Assembly: GCF_030440425.1 (NCBI RefSeq)
Contig: NZ_CP098023.1
Location: 4,299,001 to 4,363,000, forward strand
Source of the DNA: Microbulbifer sp. MI-G
GTDB lineage: Bacteria; Pseudomonadota; Gammaproteobacteria; Pseudomonadales; Cellvibrionaceae
Direction of reading: 5' to 3'
DNA: 64,000 bases
Shown: piece by piece, positions 45,049-54,360 of the stretch
Layout: each line of letters starts with the position of its first letter
How positions within the stretch are numbered: position 1 is the first letter of the stretch
Position numbers and translations under genes: made by a program
Notes under the pieces: generated by a model
Databases searched by the model: none
Told to the model about the DNA's origin: nothing
The model's input: only the letters and a program-made list of their open reading frames with translations

Positions 45049-45408
45049 ATGCCTGCGTGGTTTGAAATATCGGTCATTGTCGTCTGTGCCATTGGCGCTG
45101 TGTTCTTTTTTGCCAAATATCGCGAGACCGCCGCCGCCCTGCACGAGAGTGAACGCATAAAAACACGCCTGTCCAACGACCTGAATCGCTACCGGGATGT
45201 GCCCCGCCTGCGCGCCCTGCGCGATGCCGTGCTGGGCAGTAAACCGCTACCCACCGATGATAACGGCAATGAGCACCTGTTGCTGCGCGACGCAGACCTG
45301 CAACTCCATCACCTGGTTCTACGCAGGGAGGCTACTCCGGTTGGCGATGACGACAACATCACCTACACGAAAAATGGCGAGCAGGTGAAGCTGGAAGAGT
45401 TGAAGTAA
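45049..45408 (+). CDS. Small membrane-anchored protein of unknown function
   Basis: A 119-residue protein. One N-terminal helix (FEISVIVVCAIGAVFFFAKY) is followed by a short coiled-coil-like stretch (RETAAALHESERIKTRLSND) and a polar C-terminal domain. I do not recognise the family. AAGGAG lies seven bases before the ATG, a strong ribosome site, and the gene follows the methyltransferase by 15 bases, so it is probably real and expressed. It ends 28 bases from the convergent phoR gene. Confidence 0.7.
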   Translation: MPAWFEISVIVVCAIGAVFFFAKYRETAAALHESERIKTRLSNDLNRYRDVPRLRALRDAVLGSKPLPTDDNGNEHLLLRDADLQLHHLVLRREATPVGDDDNITYTKNGEQVKLEELK

Positions 45409-45436
45409 TTGCTCTCTGTGGCCAGGGAAAGCCGCG

Positions 45437-46777
45437 CTAGGTGTTGGCCATCTCTTCACTGGCTTTCGGTGTGGGGACGGGTTTTGCGGTCAACTTGTGC
45501 TCGGGAAAGTGCAACGTGAAGGTACTGCCCTGAGCGGGGGTGCTCTCTATGCTCATCTCGCCACAGTGGCGCAGCAATACATGCTTAACGATGGCCAATC
45601 CCAGCCCGGTCCCACCACTGCCCCGCGAACGACCGGGATCGACCCGGTAAAAGCGTTCTGTCAATCGGGGAATATGTACCGGATCTATGCCGATGCCCTG
45701 GTCCTGTACACTAAAATGACCGCCACGACGGTCCTGCCACCAACGCAGCTGGATTGTCCCCCCCGCCGGGCTGTACTTCACGGCGTTGAGCACCAGGTTG
45801 GCGAAGGCGCTGTGCAGCTCGCCGGCGTCGCCACGGATGCGGCTGTCGGTTTCGCACTGTACCAAGACCTTGTGGCGACCGCCGCTAAAACTGCGCGCCT
45901 CCCGCGCAACCCGCCCTATCAGTTCGCTTACATCCACCGGCACATCACCAATCTTGCACTCAGAGGTCTCCAGGCGCGCCAACAGCAGCAGATCGTTGAC
46001 GAGTGCCGCCATGCGCGCGGCCTGCTCCTCCATTTGTGCCAATGGCCGCTGCCAGGGTGGCGGTGCCACATCACTGCCCTGCAGGGTTTCCAAGTAGCCG
46101 GTGATCACGGTCAGGGGCGTGCGCAGTTCATGGGAAACATTGGCGACGAAATCGCGGCGCATTTGTTCCAGATTGCGCAGGCGGGTGATATCGCGAACAA
46201 TGACCAGTGCTTCATTCTGGCCGTAGCGGGTGACTTCCAGCTGAAGTAGGAGGGCCTCGTTGCCGGGGGCTGGCAGGGTGAGGGGCTCCCGCACTCCGCT
46301 GGCGTCGCTGTGCATGTAACTGACAAAGCCGGGGTCACGCACAAAGTTGACCAGCGACTGCCCGGTATCACTGGCCTGCAGGCCGAGGAGTTCACCGGCG
46401 GCGGGGTTCCACCAAGCCAGATTATCGCCGTTCTCCAACGCCACTATGCCCTCTCTCAGGGCATTGGTGCTGTCCTGTACCCGGCGCAACATGGCGTGCA
46501 ATTTCTGTCTTTCACGGCGGTGGCGGCGCTGTATACGGTAGAAATCGTCGTAGATCTCCCCCCAGATGCCAAAGGTGGAGGGCGACGGGCCGCGCCGGCC
46601 ACCGGCCAGCCAGCGATTGAAGCGATGCTGCTGCCACAACAGCGATACCAGATAGACAGCCAGGCCCGCGATCAGGGCAATCGACCAGTTGCCCCAGATG
46701 AAACCGAGGATGATGCAGCCCAGGGCAATAAGGACAAAACGCGAAAACTCGCCAATACTGCGATCAAACATAGCCAA
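45437..46777 (-). CDS. phoR: Phosphate regulon sensor histidine kinase PhoR
   Basis: A 446-residue inner-membrane kinase. Two helices near residues 13-48 and a charged linker precede a PAS domain (about 95-200, with NALREGIVALENGDNLAWWN). The dimerisation/phosphoacceptor box FVANVSHELRTPL has His216. The ATP-binding N, G1 and G2 boxes include NLVLNAVKYSPAGG and GSGGTGLGLAIVKHVLLRH. It phosphorylates PhoB when phosphate is scarce and is restrained by PhoU and Pst. It lies 131 bases after phoB in the same direction. The pst operon it controls is 5.4 kb away, reading towards it. Confidence 0.96.
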   Translation of the reverse strand: MAMFDRSIGEFSRFVLIALGCIILGFIWGNWSIALIAGLAVYLVSLLWQQHRFNRWLAGGRRGPSPSTFGIWGEIYDDFYRIQRRHRRERQKLHAMLRRVQDSTNALREGIVALENGDNLAWWNPAAGELLGLQASDTGQSLVNFVRDPGFVSYMHSDASGVREPLTLPAPGNEALLLQLEVTRYGQNEALVIVRDITRLRNLEQMRRDFVANVSHELRTPLTVITGYLETLQGSDVAPPPWQRPLAQMEEQAARMAALVNDLLLLARLETSECKIGDVPVDVSELIGRVAREARSFSGGRHKVLVQCETDSRIRGDAGELHSAFANLVLNAVKYSPAGGTIQLRWWQDRRGGHFSVQDQGIGIDPVHIPRLTERFYRVDPGRSRGSGGTGLGLAIVKHVLLRHCGEMSIESTPAQGSTFTLHFPEHKLTAKPVPTPKASEEMANT

Positions 46778-46908
46778 GTCGTGTTACCAAACGGACAACA
46801 GGGGGGATCGTTTCCTCCCCAACTGAATCACCTCTGGAAATCCGCCCGCTGAGCAATGGGCGTATCGGTGGGGATTCCGCGGGCACCAGTGTCTGCCCGG
46901 TGAAATTG

Positions 46909-47613
46909 TCACACTTTTTCAACAGTTTGCACAGAAAATCGATAGCCGGTGCCCCGCACCGTCTGGATATAGCGGTCGTGGCGGTCCAGTGCTAGGGCCT
47001 TGCGCAAGCGGCGGATATGTACGTCCACGGTGCGCTCCTCCACATAGACATTACCACCCCAGACATGGTCGAGCAGCTGGGTGCGGGTATAGGCGCGCTC
47101 CTGGTGGGAGAGGAAGAAAGTAAGGAGGCGGAATTCGGTGGGGCCCATATCGACCGGTTGGCCCTTGATGGTGACCCTGTGACTGAGAGGGTCCAGTACC
47201 AGATGCCCGGCGCTGAGGGGGTCCTCGGGAGTGGCCGGGCCAGCGCGGCGCAACACCGCTTTCAGTCTGGCCACCAGTTCGCGGGGGGAGAAGGGCTTGG
47301 TAATATAGTCGTCCGCGCCGGTCTCTAGCCCTTTGATTTTATTATCTTCCTCGCCTTTCGCGGTGAGCATGATAATGGGCACGGCAGTGGTCAGTTCGTC
47401 GCGCTTGAGACGCCGGGCCAGTTCCACCCCGGACACATCCGGCAGCATCCAGTCCAGCAGAATCAAGTCCGGCTTTTCGTCGATAACCAGAGCGTGGGCC
47501 TCGCGCGCATTCTCCGCCTCCAGACAACGGTAATCCGCCATTTCCAGTGCCACCCGCAGCATATCGCGCACCGCGGCCTCATCATCGACAATCAGGATCG
47601 TTTTACTATGCAT
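46909..47613 (-). CDS. phoB: Phosphate regulon response regulator PhoB
   Basis: A 234-residue OmpR-family response regulator. The receiver domain has the acidic pair Asp10-Asp11, phosphoacceptor Asp54 in LLDWMLPDVSG, and the TKPFSPRELVARLKAVLRR switch/linker. The winged-helix domain contains YTRTQLLDHVWGGNVYVEER and VDVHIRRLRKAL, the recognition region that reads Pho boxes. It activates pst and other phosphate-starvation genes. A Pho box lies 66-83 bases upstream, so it is autoregulated. phoR follows. Confidence 0.97.
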   Translation of the reverse strand: MHSKTILIVDDEAAVRDMLRVALEMADYRCLEAENAREAHALVIDEKPDLILLDWMLPDVSGVELARRLKRDELTTAVPIIMLTAKGEEDNKIKGLETGADDYITKPFSPRELVARLKAVLRRAGPATPEDPLSAGHLVLDPLSHRVTIKGQPVDMGPTEFRLLTFFLSHQERAYTRTQLLDHVWGGNVYVEERTVDVHIRRLRKALALDRHDRYIQTVRGTGYRFSVQTVEKV

Positions 47614-47678
47614 TTGTCTGCTATTTCCGCTCTGTTGTCAGGATTTCCCATCACCGCCGGGGATTAAACGGGAATAGT

Positions 47679-47696
47679 ATGACAAATATATGACGA
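47679..47696 (-). promoter_or_regulatory. Pho box of phoB-phoR
   Basis: Read on the minus strand: TCGTCAT-ATAT-TTGTCAT, two 7-base half-sites 11 bases apart, a near-perfect PhoB site. A TTTAAT -10 (plus-strand 47663-47668) lies ten bases downstream on the minus strand, the expected spacing for a PhoB-activated promoter lacking a -35. Confidence 0.88.
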
Positions 47697-47721
47697 TCGC
47701 CCCCAGGCTCCCAATGCTGGG

Positions 47722-48603
47722 CTAATTCAGCAGGTATTGCATTGATATACCCATGAAAATAGCCAAACCCACCCAGTTATTGTTGAGAAAAGCCTGAAAA
47801 CAGGCATCCCGCTCCCGCTTGCGAATCAGCCACTGCTGGTAGGTGAAGAGTATCGCCACAGCGACCAAACCCAAATAATAGACGGTGCCCAATCCAAAGC
47901 GCTGACCGAGGAACAAAAGAGCGATCAATACCAATAGCTGCAGGGTTGCAGTCAAACCCCTATCCATGTCGCCAAACAGGATTGCTGTGGATTTCACCCC
48001 GATTTTCAGATCGTCGTCGCGGTCCACCATCGCGTAGAAGGTGTCGTAGCACAGGGTCCACAACAGGTTTGCTGTGTACAACAGCCATGCCTGGGGGGGG
48101 ATTTCGCCGCTGACCGCGGCAAAAGCCATGGGGATACCCATACTGAAAGCGGCCCCCAGGACTACCTGCGGCAGATGGGTGTGACGCTTGGCAAAGGGGT
48201 AGCAAAAAGCGAGCCCCAGGGCCGGCAGCGACAGGGTTATCGTGAGTGTGTTGGTAGTCAGCACCAACCCGAAAGCCACAGCGCTGAGTCCGGCGAATAG
48301 CCCCAGAGCCGCACGGGGGGAGATACTGCCGGTGGCGAGCGGACGCCCCGCTGTGCGTTTCACATGGCGATCAATTTCACGATCGGCGAAGTCGTTGACC
48401 GCACAGCCAGCTGCGCGCATCAGGATCACCCCGAGCGTAAACACGGCTGACAGGTGCAATCCAGGCCAACCGCCGGCGGCCAGCCACAGCGCGGACCAGG
48501 TGGGCCACAGCAGTAGCAGTATACCAATGGGCTTGTGCATACGTGCCAGCTGCCAGTAGGGCATCACAGCGGGCCAGCGCCGTGCAAGATATTCGCTGAT
48601 CAA
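47722..48603 (-). CDS. ubiA: 4-hydroxybenzoate octaprenyltransferase UbiA
   Basis: A 293-residue membrane prenyltransferase with about nine helices. The two Asp-rich magnesium/diphosphate sites are [20 protein letters not shown] and the second region [20 protein letters not shown]. It attaches the polyprenyl chain to 4-hydroxybenzoate in ubiquinone synthesis. The likely start is a TTG overlapping the ubiC stop codon with GAGAG upstream; ATG 48564 ([12 protein letters not shown]) is an alternative that would lose 13 residues. It is coupled to ubiC, and its stop is 109 bases from the phoB start. Confidence 0.95.
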   Translation of the reverse strand: MISEYLARRWPAVMPYWQLARMHKPIGILLLLWPTWSALWLAAGGWPGLHLSAVFTLGVILMRAAGCAVNDFADREIDRHVKRTAGRPLATGSISPRAALGLFAGLSAVAFGLVLTTNTLTITLSLPALGLAFCYPFAKRHTHLPQVVLGAAFSMGIPMAFAAVSGEIPPQAWLLYTANLLWTLCYDTFYAMVDRDDDLKIGVKSTAILFGDMDRGLTATLQLLVLIALLFLGQRFGLGTVYYLGLVAVAILFTYQQWLIRKRERDACFQAFLNNNWVGLAIFMGISMQYLLN

Positions 48604-49202
48604 GGCGGATTCTCTCTGTCGTTGGATGCGGTGGCCCCGCTGGGCGGCCCGTCGGGCCGGAAGCTCGAGAGAAAAGTCTCGGCTACCAGCAGTGGCTTGT
48701 CCCGCAGCCAGAATGTGGAGCGGCGCCCCCAGGCATTGTCACTCTCCCTATCGAGTGCTGCCAGTTGCAGGCAGGGGTTGCGTGTCAGGTGGTTGAACTC
48801 CATATTGCCACGGCGAATGCCGGGCTCGCTGAACAGCAATTCCCCCAGCGGCCGATTGTCCAGACTGCGCAGGTTGCGGGATTTGCCCTGCAGACTGCGC
48901 AAAGGCAGGATGCTGCGTGCAAAGACCCAGGGGTGGCCGAGACCGTACAACAGCACTTCGCGCACTAGCGCTCGGCTGTGTGTACGCAAATTGAGTGCGC
49001 GGCACTCCTCCGCATGGGGTAGTTGCCAGCACTGGCTCAATACCTGCACGCGAAAATCCCCCCGGCTCAGTCGTTTGAGTGCGGCAGTGAGCGAACCGGG
49101 GTATTCCAGCCAGGGCAACAGCACCTGTGGGGGCTGAGGGTGGGCCGGCTCAAGCAACTGCCCATGCCAATCGCCAGTGGGCACAAACGGGGATTGGTAC
49201 AA
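48600..49202 (-). CDS. ubiC: Chorismate lyase UbiC
   Basis: A 200-residue protein of the chorismate lyase family, somewhat longer at the C-terminus than E. coli UbiC (165). Conserved pieces are the [16 protein letters not shown] start, the core [20 protein letters not shown] with its catalytic-site Arg, and [18 protein letters not shown]. It converts chorismate to 4-hydroxybenzoate and pyruvate, the first committed step of ubiquinone synthesis. The start appears to be TTG at 49202 with GGAG seven bases upstream; no ATG is available near it. It overlaps ubiA by four bases. Confidence 0.94.
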   Translation of the reverse strand: MYQSPFVPTGDWHGQLLEPAHPQPPQVLLPWLEYPGSLTAALKRLSRGDFRVQVLSQCWQLPHAEECRALNLRTHSRALVREVLLYGLGHPWVFARSILPLRSLQGKSRNLRSLDNRPLGELLFSEPGIRRGNMEFNHLTRNPCLQLAALDRESDNAWGRRSTFWLRDKPLLVAETFLSSFRPDGPPSGATASNDRENPP

Positions 49203-49348
49203 CGATCACTCCGCAATCTGGAAAAAGCAGCATTGTACCTCGCCCGTTAACGGCTGGCCCCCTCCCGTTGCAGTTTTGCTCCCCGTGGTATCAATGGATA
49301 TAGTGGGCAAAGCATTGAAAACAACGAATACACAGAGAGAAGCTTGCT

Positions 49349-50668
49349 ATGGGGCTTACTACCAGAATTGTGATAGGCATGGTTACGGGTATTGCCCTTG
49401 GCCTGTTATTTAATACGCTCAGTATGAGCGGGTTCCCGGGGGCCGGGGTCAACGAGGCGATTAATGTCTACCTCACCGAAGGCTTGTTCGATATCGTCGG
49501 CCAGATTTTTATCGCCTCATTGAAACTCATGGTGGTACCGCTGGTGTTGGTTTCCCTGATCAGCGGTGCCTGCGCCCTATCGGAAGGCAGCCGCATTGGG
49601 CCACTGGCGGGTAAAACAATTCTGCTCTACATGATCACCACGGCAATAGCTATCACCCTGGCTTTATGCCTGGCTTTGGTATTTCAGCCCGGTGTCGGTG
49701 TGAACGAGGCAGCGGCACAGGCAACTGCCGTCTTCCAGCCAAAACAGCCTCCGCCACTCTCCGAGGTGCTGGTGAATATTTTCCCCACCAATCCGGTGGC
49801 AGCCATGGCCGAGGGCAATATGCTGCAGATCATTGTGTTTGCTCTGCTGATGGGTTATGCCATCTCCCGCTGTGGTGAACCGGGGCAGCGCATTGCCGCT
49901 TTCTTTAATGACCTCAACAGTGTTGTCCTGCGCATGGTCGGGGTGTTGATGGTATTCGCTCCCTACGGGGTCTTTGCCCTGTTGGCGAAGACCTTTGCAG
50001 ATCTGGGGCTAGCAGGTTTGGTGCAGCTTGGGAAGTACTTCCTGGTTGTGCTGGGGGCCCTGCTGTTACACGCTCTGGGTGTCTATTCACTGATTCTCAA
50101 ACTGCTGAGTGGGCTCAATCCGCTGGAGCTGCTCAAGAAGATGCGCTCCACCATGGTGTTCGCCTTCAGCACCGCCTCTTCGGCCGCCACCATCCCGGTG
50201 ACCTTGTCGACCGTGGAAAAGCGCCTGGGTGTTGACAACAAGGTAGCGGCATTCACTATCCCGCTTGGGGCCACCATCAATATGGATGGCACCGCAATTA
50301 TGCAGGGAGTGGCCACAGTCTTTATTGCCCAGTTCTTCGGTGTGGAGATCGGCTTGATCGGCTATTTGACCGTGATACTCACGGCGACCCTGGCCTCCAT
50401 CGGTACTGCCGGTGTGCCTGGCGTCGGCCTGATTATGCTGGGTATGGTGCTACAGCAAGTGGGGCTGCCACTGGAGGGGATTGCCATCGTAATCGGTGTC
50501 GACCGCCTGCTGGATATGGTGCGCACTGCAGTGAATATTACCGGTGATTCGGTAGTGAGCAGTGTAGTGGCGAAAAGTGAAGGCGCCCTGGACGAGGAGA
50601 TTTTCTACGACGCTAACTACGACAGCGTGGGCATCGGCGATTCTAAAAATACCATCGGCGCCCATTGA
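49349..50668 (+). CDS. Dicarboxylate/amino acid:cation symporter (DAACS family)
   Basis: A 439-residue inner-membrane carrier of the GltP/DctA type. Signature segments are FIASLKLMVVPLVLVSLISG, the serine-rich re-entrant loop FAFSTASSAATIPVTLS, the cation/substrate loop GATINMDGTAIMQGVATVF, and IGVDRLLDMVRTAVNITGD. It takes up glutamate, aspartate or C4-dicarboxylates with Na+ or protons. The Arg in DRLLDMVRT is in the region that selects acidic substrates, but I do not assign a specific one. The start has AGAGAGAAG upstream. It ends seven bases from the convergent recG gene. Confidence 0.94.
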   Translation: MGLTTRIVIGMVTGIALGLLFNTLSMSGFPGAGVNEAINVYLTEGLFDIVGQIFIASLKLMVVPLVLVSLISGACALSEGSRIGPLAGKTILLYMITTAIAITLALCLALVFQPGVGVNEAAAQATAVFQPKQPPPLSEVLVNIFPTNPVAAMAEGNMLQIIVFALLMGYAISRCGEPGQRIAAFFNDLNSVVLRMVGVLMVFAPYGVFALLAKTFADLGLAGLVQLGKYFLVVLGALLLHALGVYSLILKLLSGLNPLELLKKMRSTMVFAFSTASSAATIPVTLSTVEKRLGVDNKVAAFTIPLGATINMDGTAIMQGVATVFIAQFFGVEIGLIGYLTVILTATLASIGTAGVPGVGLIMLGMVLQQVGLPLEGIAIVIGVDRLLDMVRTAVNITGDSVVSSVVAKSEGALDEEIFYDANYDSVGIGDSKNTIGAH

Positions 50669-50675
50669 GTTTCCA

Positions 50676-52778
50676 TCAAGCCTCGGCGAAACGGGGCTTG
50701 TTCTGTAACCAGCGCCGGATCAGCAGGCGCCGTATTTCCTGATTGAGTGCCGGGGATGCAGCAATCCTCTGTACCTGCGGCAGTAGCCCGGCATCCCTTT
50801 GCAGATCGGCAATCCGATGCTGGATCTCACCGGTCTGGCGGGTGCCGAGAATCTCACCAGGCCCGCGCAAGCGCAGATCCTCCTCGGCGATGGCGAAGCC
50901 ATCACTGTGCTGGCGCAGGGCCTGCAGACGCGCACGGCCATTGTTCGACAGTGGCTTGCCGTATAAAAGCACGCAGTGACTGGCGATGGAACCCCGCCCG
51001 ACACGCCCGCGCAACTGGTGCAGTTGCGCCAGACCGAGCCGTTCCGGGTTTTCAATAATCATCAGGCTTGCGTTGGGCACATCCACCCCCACTTCGATCA
51101 CGGTGGTTGCCACCAGCAGGTCCACTTCCCCCGCAGTGAAGGCGCTCATCACCTGTTCTTTCTGTTCCGGCTTGAGGCGGCCATGTACCAGGGCTACCCG
51201 CACCCCATCGAGCACCTCGGTCAATTCCAGTGAGGTGGACTCTGCCGCCTGGGCCTGCAAGCTTTCAGACTCCTCAATCAGGGTGCAGACCCAGTAAGCC
51301 TGGCGGCCCTCGGCAATGGCAGTGTGCACCCGTTCCATCACCTGATCACGACGATCATTGGAAATAGCCACCGTCTGGATAGGTTGCCGTCCCGGAGGCA
51401 GCTCGTCGATGATCGAGCAGTCCAGGTCGGCGAAGGCGGACATGGCCAGAGTGCGTGGAATCGGTGTTGCTGTCATGATCAGTTGGTGCGGCTGGTGCCT
51501 GCCGATGGCACCGCTGGCGGCACCCTTCTCACGCAGCTCCAGGCGCTGGCGCACCCCGAAGCGGTGCTGCTCATCGATAATCACCAGCGCCAGGTTGTGG
51601 AAAGCCACCTCCGCTTGGAAAAGTGCATGAGTACCCACCACCAGTTGGGCCTCGCCACTGGCCACTTGTGCCAACTGTTTGCGGCGCCGAGTGGCCTTGA
51701 GGCTGCCGGTAAGCTGCGCCACCACAATGCCGAGGGGCTCCAGCCAGGCGCTGAAATTCAGGCGGTGCTGTTCGGCGAGGATCTCCGTGGGGGCCATAAT
51801 CGCCACCTGGGCACCGGCGCCAATGCCCCTGAGTGCCGCCATGGCTGCGACCAGGGTCTTGCCGGCACCGACGTCGCCCTGTAGCAGGCGCATCATGGGA
51901 TAATCCCGGGCCAGGTCTGTAGCAATTTCTTGACACACCCGTTGCTGGGCTGCGGTCAGGGAAAAAGGCAGGCGCGCGAGAAAATCCCGCTCCAAGGCGG
52001 TATTCACGATCAAGGGCGGCGCAGTGGCCCTGGCGCTGTTGCGGCGGAGTTCCAGCAGACTCAGATGGTGGGCGAGCAATTCCTCCAACGCCAAGCGCTG
52101 CTGTAGCGGGTGTAAACCGGCGGCCAGCTGCGCCTGTTGGGTGTCGGCGGGGGGCGAGTGCAGGTAGACGAGGGCATCTCTGAGGGGGTAGCGCAGGGCC
52201 TTCGGGAGCAGTTCCGGGGGTAGCAGTTCGGCGATCTGGCGATCCTGCAGTTGCGCCAGCACCTGTTGTACCAGCCCGCGCATGCGCCTTTGGCTCACGC
52301 CCTCAGTGAGAGGATACACCGGGGTTAGCGCCCTCTCGGTGACAGCGGCCGCACCGTGCACTATTTCGGTCTCCGGGTGGCAGAGTTCGAGCCCGGCGTT
52401 GCCATGGCGCGCCTCGCCGTAGCAGCGCAGGCGTACCCCGCGGGCAAAGCGGCTTTTCTGCGCTGCGGAAAAATGGAAAAAACGCAGGGTGATGATACCG
52501 CTGTTGTCCTGTAGTCGCACCACCAGGCTGCGCCGACGCCCGAACACAATATCCGCTGTAGCCACCTCCCCTTCAATCACCGCCTCCTGCCCCGCATTCA
52601 GATCGGCAATCGGGATAACCCGTGTGCGATCCTGGTAGCGCAGTGGCAGATGGAAGAGCAAATCCTGCAGGGAGCGAATGTGCAGTTTTTCCAATACTTG
52701 GGCAAATCTATCCCCAACGCCCTTCAGGGCGGTAACAGGCTGTTCAGCCAGACTGGTTAGGGCTCGATCAGATGGCAC
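50676..52778 (-). CDS. recG: ATP-dependent DNA helicase RecG
   Basis: A 700-residue superfamily 2 helicase (E. coli RecG 693). The N-terminal wedge domain contains KLHIRSLQDLLFHLPLRYQD. Motor motifs are LLQGDVGAGKTLVAAMAALR (Walker A), LVIIDEQHRFGVRQR (DExH), MTATPIPRTLAMSAFADLD and the C-terminal QLRGRVGRGSIASHCVLLY (motif VI). It regresses stalled replication forks and processes branched DNA. Its start codon lies inside the end of oxyR (22-base overlap), giving an oxyR-recG operon as in Pseudomonas. Confidence 0.97.
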   Translation of the reverse strand: MPSDRALTSLAEQPVTALKGVGDRFAQVLEKLHIRSLQDLLFHLPLRYQDRTRVIPIADLNAGQEAVIEGEVATADIVFGRRRSLVVRLQDNSGIITLRFFHFSAAQKSRFARGVRLRCYGEARHGNAGLELCHPETEIVHGAAAVTERALTPVYPLTEGVSQRRMRGLVQQVLAQLQDRQIAELLPPELLPKALRYPLRDALVYLHSPPADTQQAQLAAGLHPLQQRLALEELLAHHLSLLELRRNSARATAPPLIVNTALERDFLARLPFSLTAAQQRVCQEIATDLARDYPMMRLLQGDVGAGKTLVAAMAALRGIGAGAQVAIMAPTEILAEQHRLNFSAWLEPLGIVVAQLTGSLKATRRRKQLAQVASGEAQLVVGTHALFQAEVAFHNLALVIIDEQHRFGVRQRLELREKGAASGAIGRHQPHQLIMTATPIPRTLAMSAFADLDCSIIDELPPGRQPIQTVAISNDRRDQVMERVHTAIAEGRQAYWVCTLIEESESLQAQAAESTSLELTEVLDGVRVALVHGRLKPEQKEQVMSAFTAGEVDLLVATTVIEVGVDVPNASLMIIENPERLGLAQLHQLRGRVGRGSIASHCVLLYGKPLSNNGRARLQALRQHSDGFAIAEEDLRLRGPGEILGTRQTGEIQHRIADLQRDAGLLPQVQRIAASPALNQEIRRLLIRRWLQNKPRFAEA

Positions 52779-53680
52779 TGGCCGATCGCCTCACGCAAGA
52801 TATCAATGGCACGGTGGCGCGGGAAGCTGGCTCGCCAGGCCAGAGCAACGGTGCGATGTGGCCCCGGCGCCGTGAAGGAACGGGTTTCCAGCAGGCCACT
52901 GGCGTACTGCGGCGCTGTGGCGGCGGACAGAGGCAGTATGGTAATGCCGAGCCCGGAAGCCACCATATGGCGCAGGGTCTCCAGAGAGCTACCGTCAGAA
53001 GCAGTGCGGATGCCCCCTCCACCAGCGTGCTTCTCCATGCTCAGTAGCAGGTGCGGGCAGGCCTCGAGGACCTGATCGCGAAAGCAGTGCCCTTCGCCGA
53101 GGAGCAGGACATTGTCCTCAGTGAGCTGATCCGGGGAGAGACTCTCATACTCTGTCAGGGGGTGATCCGCCGGCAATAACACCACAAAAGGCTCGTCATA
53201 GAGGGGTTGAGTAACCACATCCGGTTCGGTGAAAGGCAGCGCGATAATAATCGTATCCAGATCCCCCTTGCGCAGGCGCTGGCGCAGGGTGGCCGTATAA
53301 CCCTCTTCCACATAGAGGGGCATTTCCGGGGCCAGGTGCTGCAGTTGCGGTATAAAGTGTGGGAACAGATAGGGCCCGATGGTAAAGATTGCGCCCACAG
53401 ACAGGGGGCTGGCAAGCTGATCCTTGCCCGCGCTGGCGATGTCCTTGATTGCCGCCGACTGTTCCAATACCAGCTGGGCCTGGGCGACAATGCGCTCTCC
53501 TAAAGGCGTTGCCTGAACCCGGGTTTTGGAGCGCTCAAACAACGCCACGCCCAGTTCTTTTTCCAGTTTTTTGACCGCAATCGACAGCGTTGGCTGGCTC
53601 ACGTAGCAGCGTTCGGCGGCTCGGCCGAAATGCTGCTCCTGGGCGAGGGTGACGATGTAGCGCAATTCATTGAGAGTCAT
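52757..53680 (-). CDS. oxyR: Hydrogen peroxide-sensing LysR-type activator OxyR
   Basis: A 307-residue LysR regulator. The N-terminal helix-turn-helix reads EQHFGRAAERCYVSQPTLSI. When numbered from ATG 53680 (MTLNELRYIV), the redox pair falls at Cys199 and Cys208 (GEGHCFRDQVLEAC), exactly as in E. coli OxyR, which supports this start over the ATG at 53695. Peroxide forms the disulphide and turns on defence genes. The upstream 100 bases are AT-rich with scattered ATAG half-sites that might be an autoregulatory site, but the spacing is not canonical. Co-transcribed with recG. Confidence 0.96.
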   Translation of the reverse strand: MTLNELRYIVTLAQEQHFGRAAERCYVSQPTLSIAVKKLEKELGVALFERSKTRVQATPLGERIVAQAQLVLEQSAAIKDIASAGKDQLASPLSVGAIFTIGPYLFPHFIPQLQHLAPEMPLYVEEGYTATLRQRLRKGDLDTIIIALPFTEPDVVTQPLYDEPFVVLLPADHPLTEYESLSPDQLTEDNVLLLGEGHCFRDQVLEACPHLLLSMEKHAGGGGIRTASDGSSLETLRHMVASGLGITILPLSAATAPQYASGLLETRSFTAPGPHRTVALAWRASFPRHRAIDILREAIGQCHLIEP

Positions 53681-53869
53681 AGTAAAGGTAATCAATTATT
53701 CTCGGGTGATAGATATTATTCATATATAATAGCCGATAGCCAATTTCCGGGCGCACTCTGTAGCCCGAAGTCCAAATTTAGAAAAATTTACCAATTATGA
53801 GCGGCCCTAGAGGATTGAGGCGCAAAATTTTGCTATATCTAATGGGAGCACAGCGAGCGGAGAAGCGTG

Positions 53870-54130
53870 ATGGGAATTCTATCCTGGGTCATTCTCGGAC
53901 TGATTGCCGGCGCCTTGGCGAAGTGGATTATGCCCGGAAAAGACCCCGGTGGCTGGATAGTCACAATGGCCATTGGCATTATTGGTGCCTTTATCGGCGG
54001 TTGGCTGGGTGCCCTGGCGGGGATTGGCGGACCGGTGACTGGTTTTGGTTTTGGCGACATAATAACAGCGACCATTGGTGCAATTATCTTTCTCGCAATT
54101 TACCGCCTGCTCAAGCGGCGCGGAAATTAG
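53870..54130 (+). CDS. GlsB/YeaQ/YmgE family small stress membrane protein
   Basis: An 86-residue, very glycine-rich membrane protein with three hydrophobic segments: ILSWVILGLIAGALAKWIMP, IVTMAIGIIGAFIGGWLGAL and IITATIGAIIFLAIYRLLKR. This is the transglycosylase-associated/GlsB pattern. Its role is unclear; relatives are induced by general stress. ATG 53870 has GGAGA about seven bases upstream; a GTG directly before it would add one residue. It is divergent from oxyR, and whether peroxide controls it is unknown. Confidence 0.9.
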   Translation: MGILSWVILGLIAGALAKWIMPGKDPGGWIVTMAIGIIGAFIGGWLGALAGIGGPVTGFGFGDIITATIGAIIFLAIYRLLKRRGN

Positions 54131-54360
54131 CTAAATAAACAGCGCAGTAAGCGGTATGGCGGGGCCGCCGATACCCGCAGCGGTAATTCATGGATGATAG
54201 CCCGCAATGGTTTGCGGGATCATTCTGGAGCCTTCCGAAGGTATTGGGCGTTCAGGGCTTGAGTGTATCCAGATCTGGGGTTTCTCTGGCAGGACTCTAT
54301 AAACAGAATCAAGGGAATAAGGCAGATGGGCAGTTTTTTGCACTGTTTGCCGGAAACGAT

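Noticed and set aside
45497..46249. 250-codon open frame on plus over phoR
   Set aside because: Antisense to conserved kinase domains, without its own ribosome site or motifs.
53700..53740. OxyR-type binding site upstream of oxyR
   Set aside because: ATAG half-sites occur but the 10-11 base spacing of the OxyR consensus is not kept (an offset of 20 instead of 22), so I do not call it.
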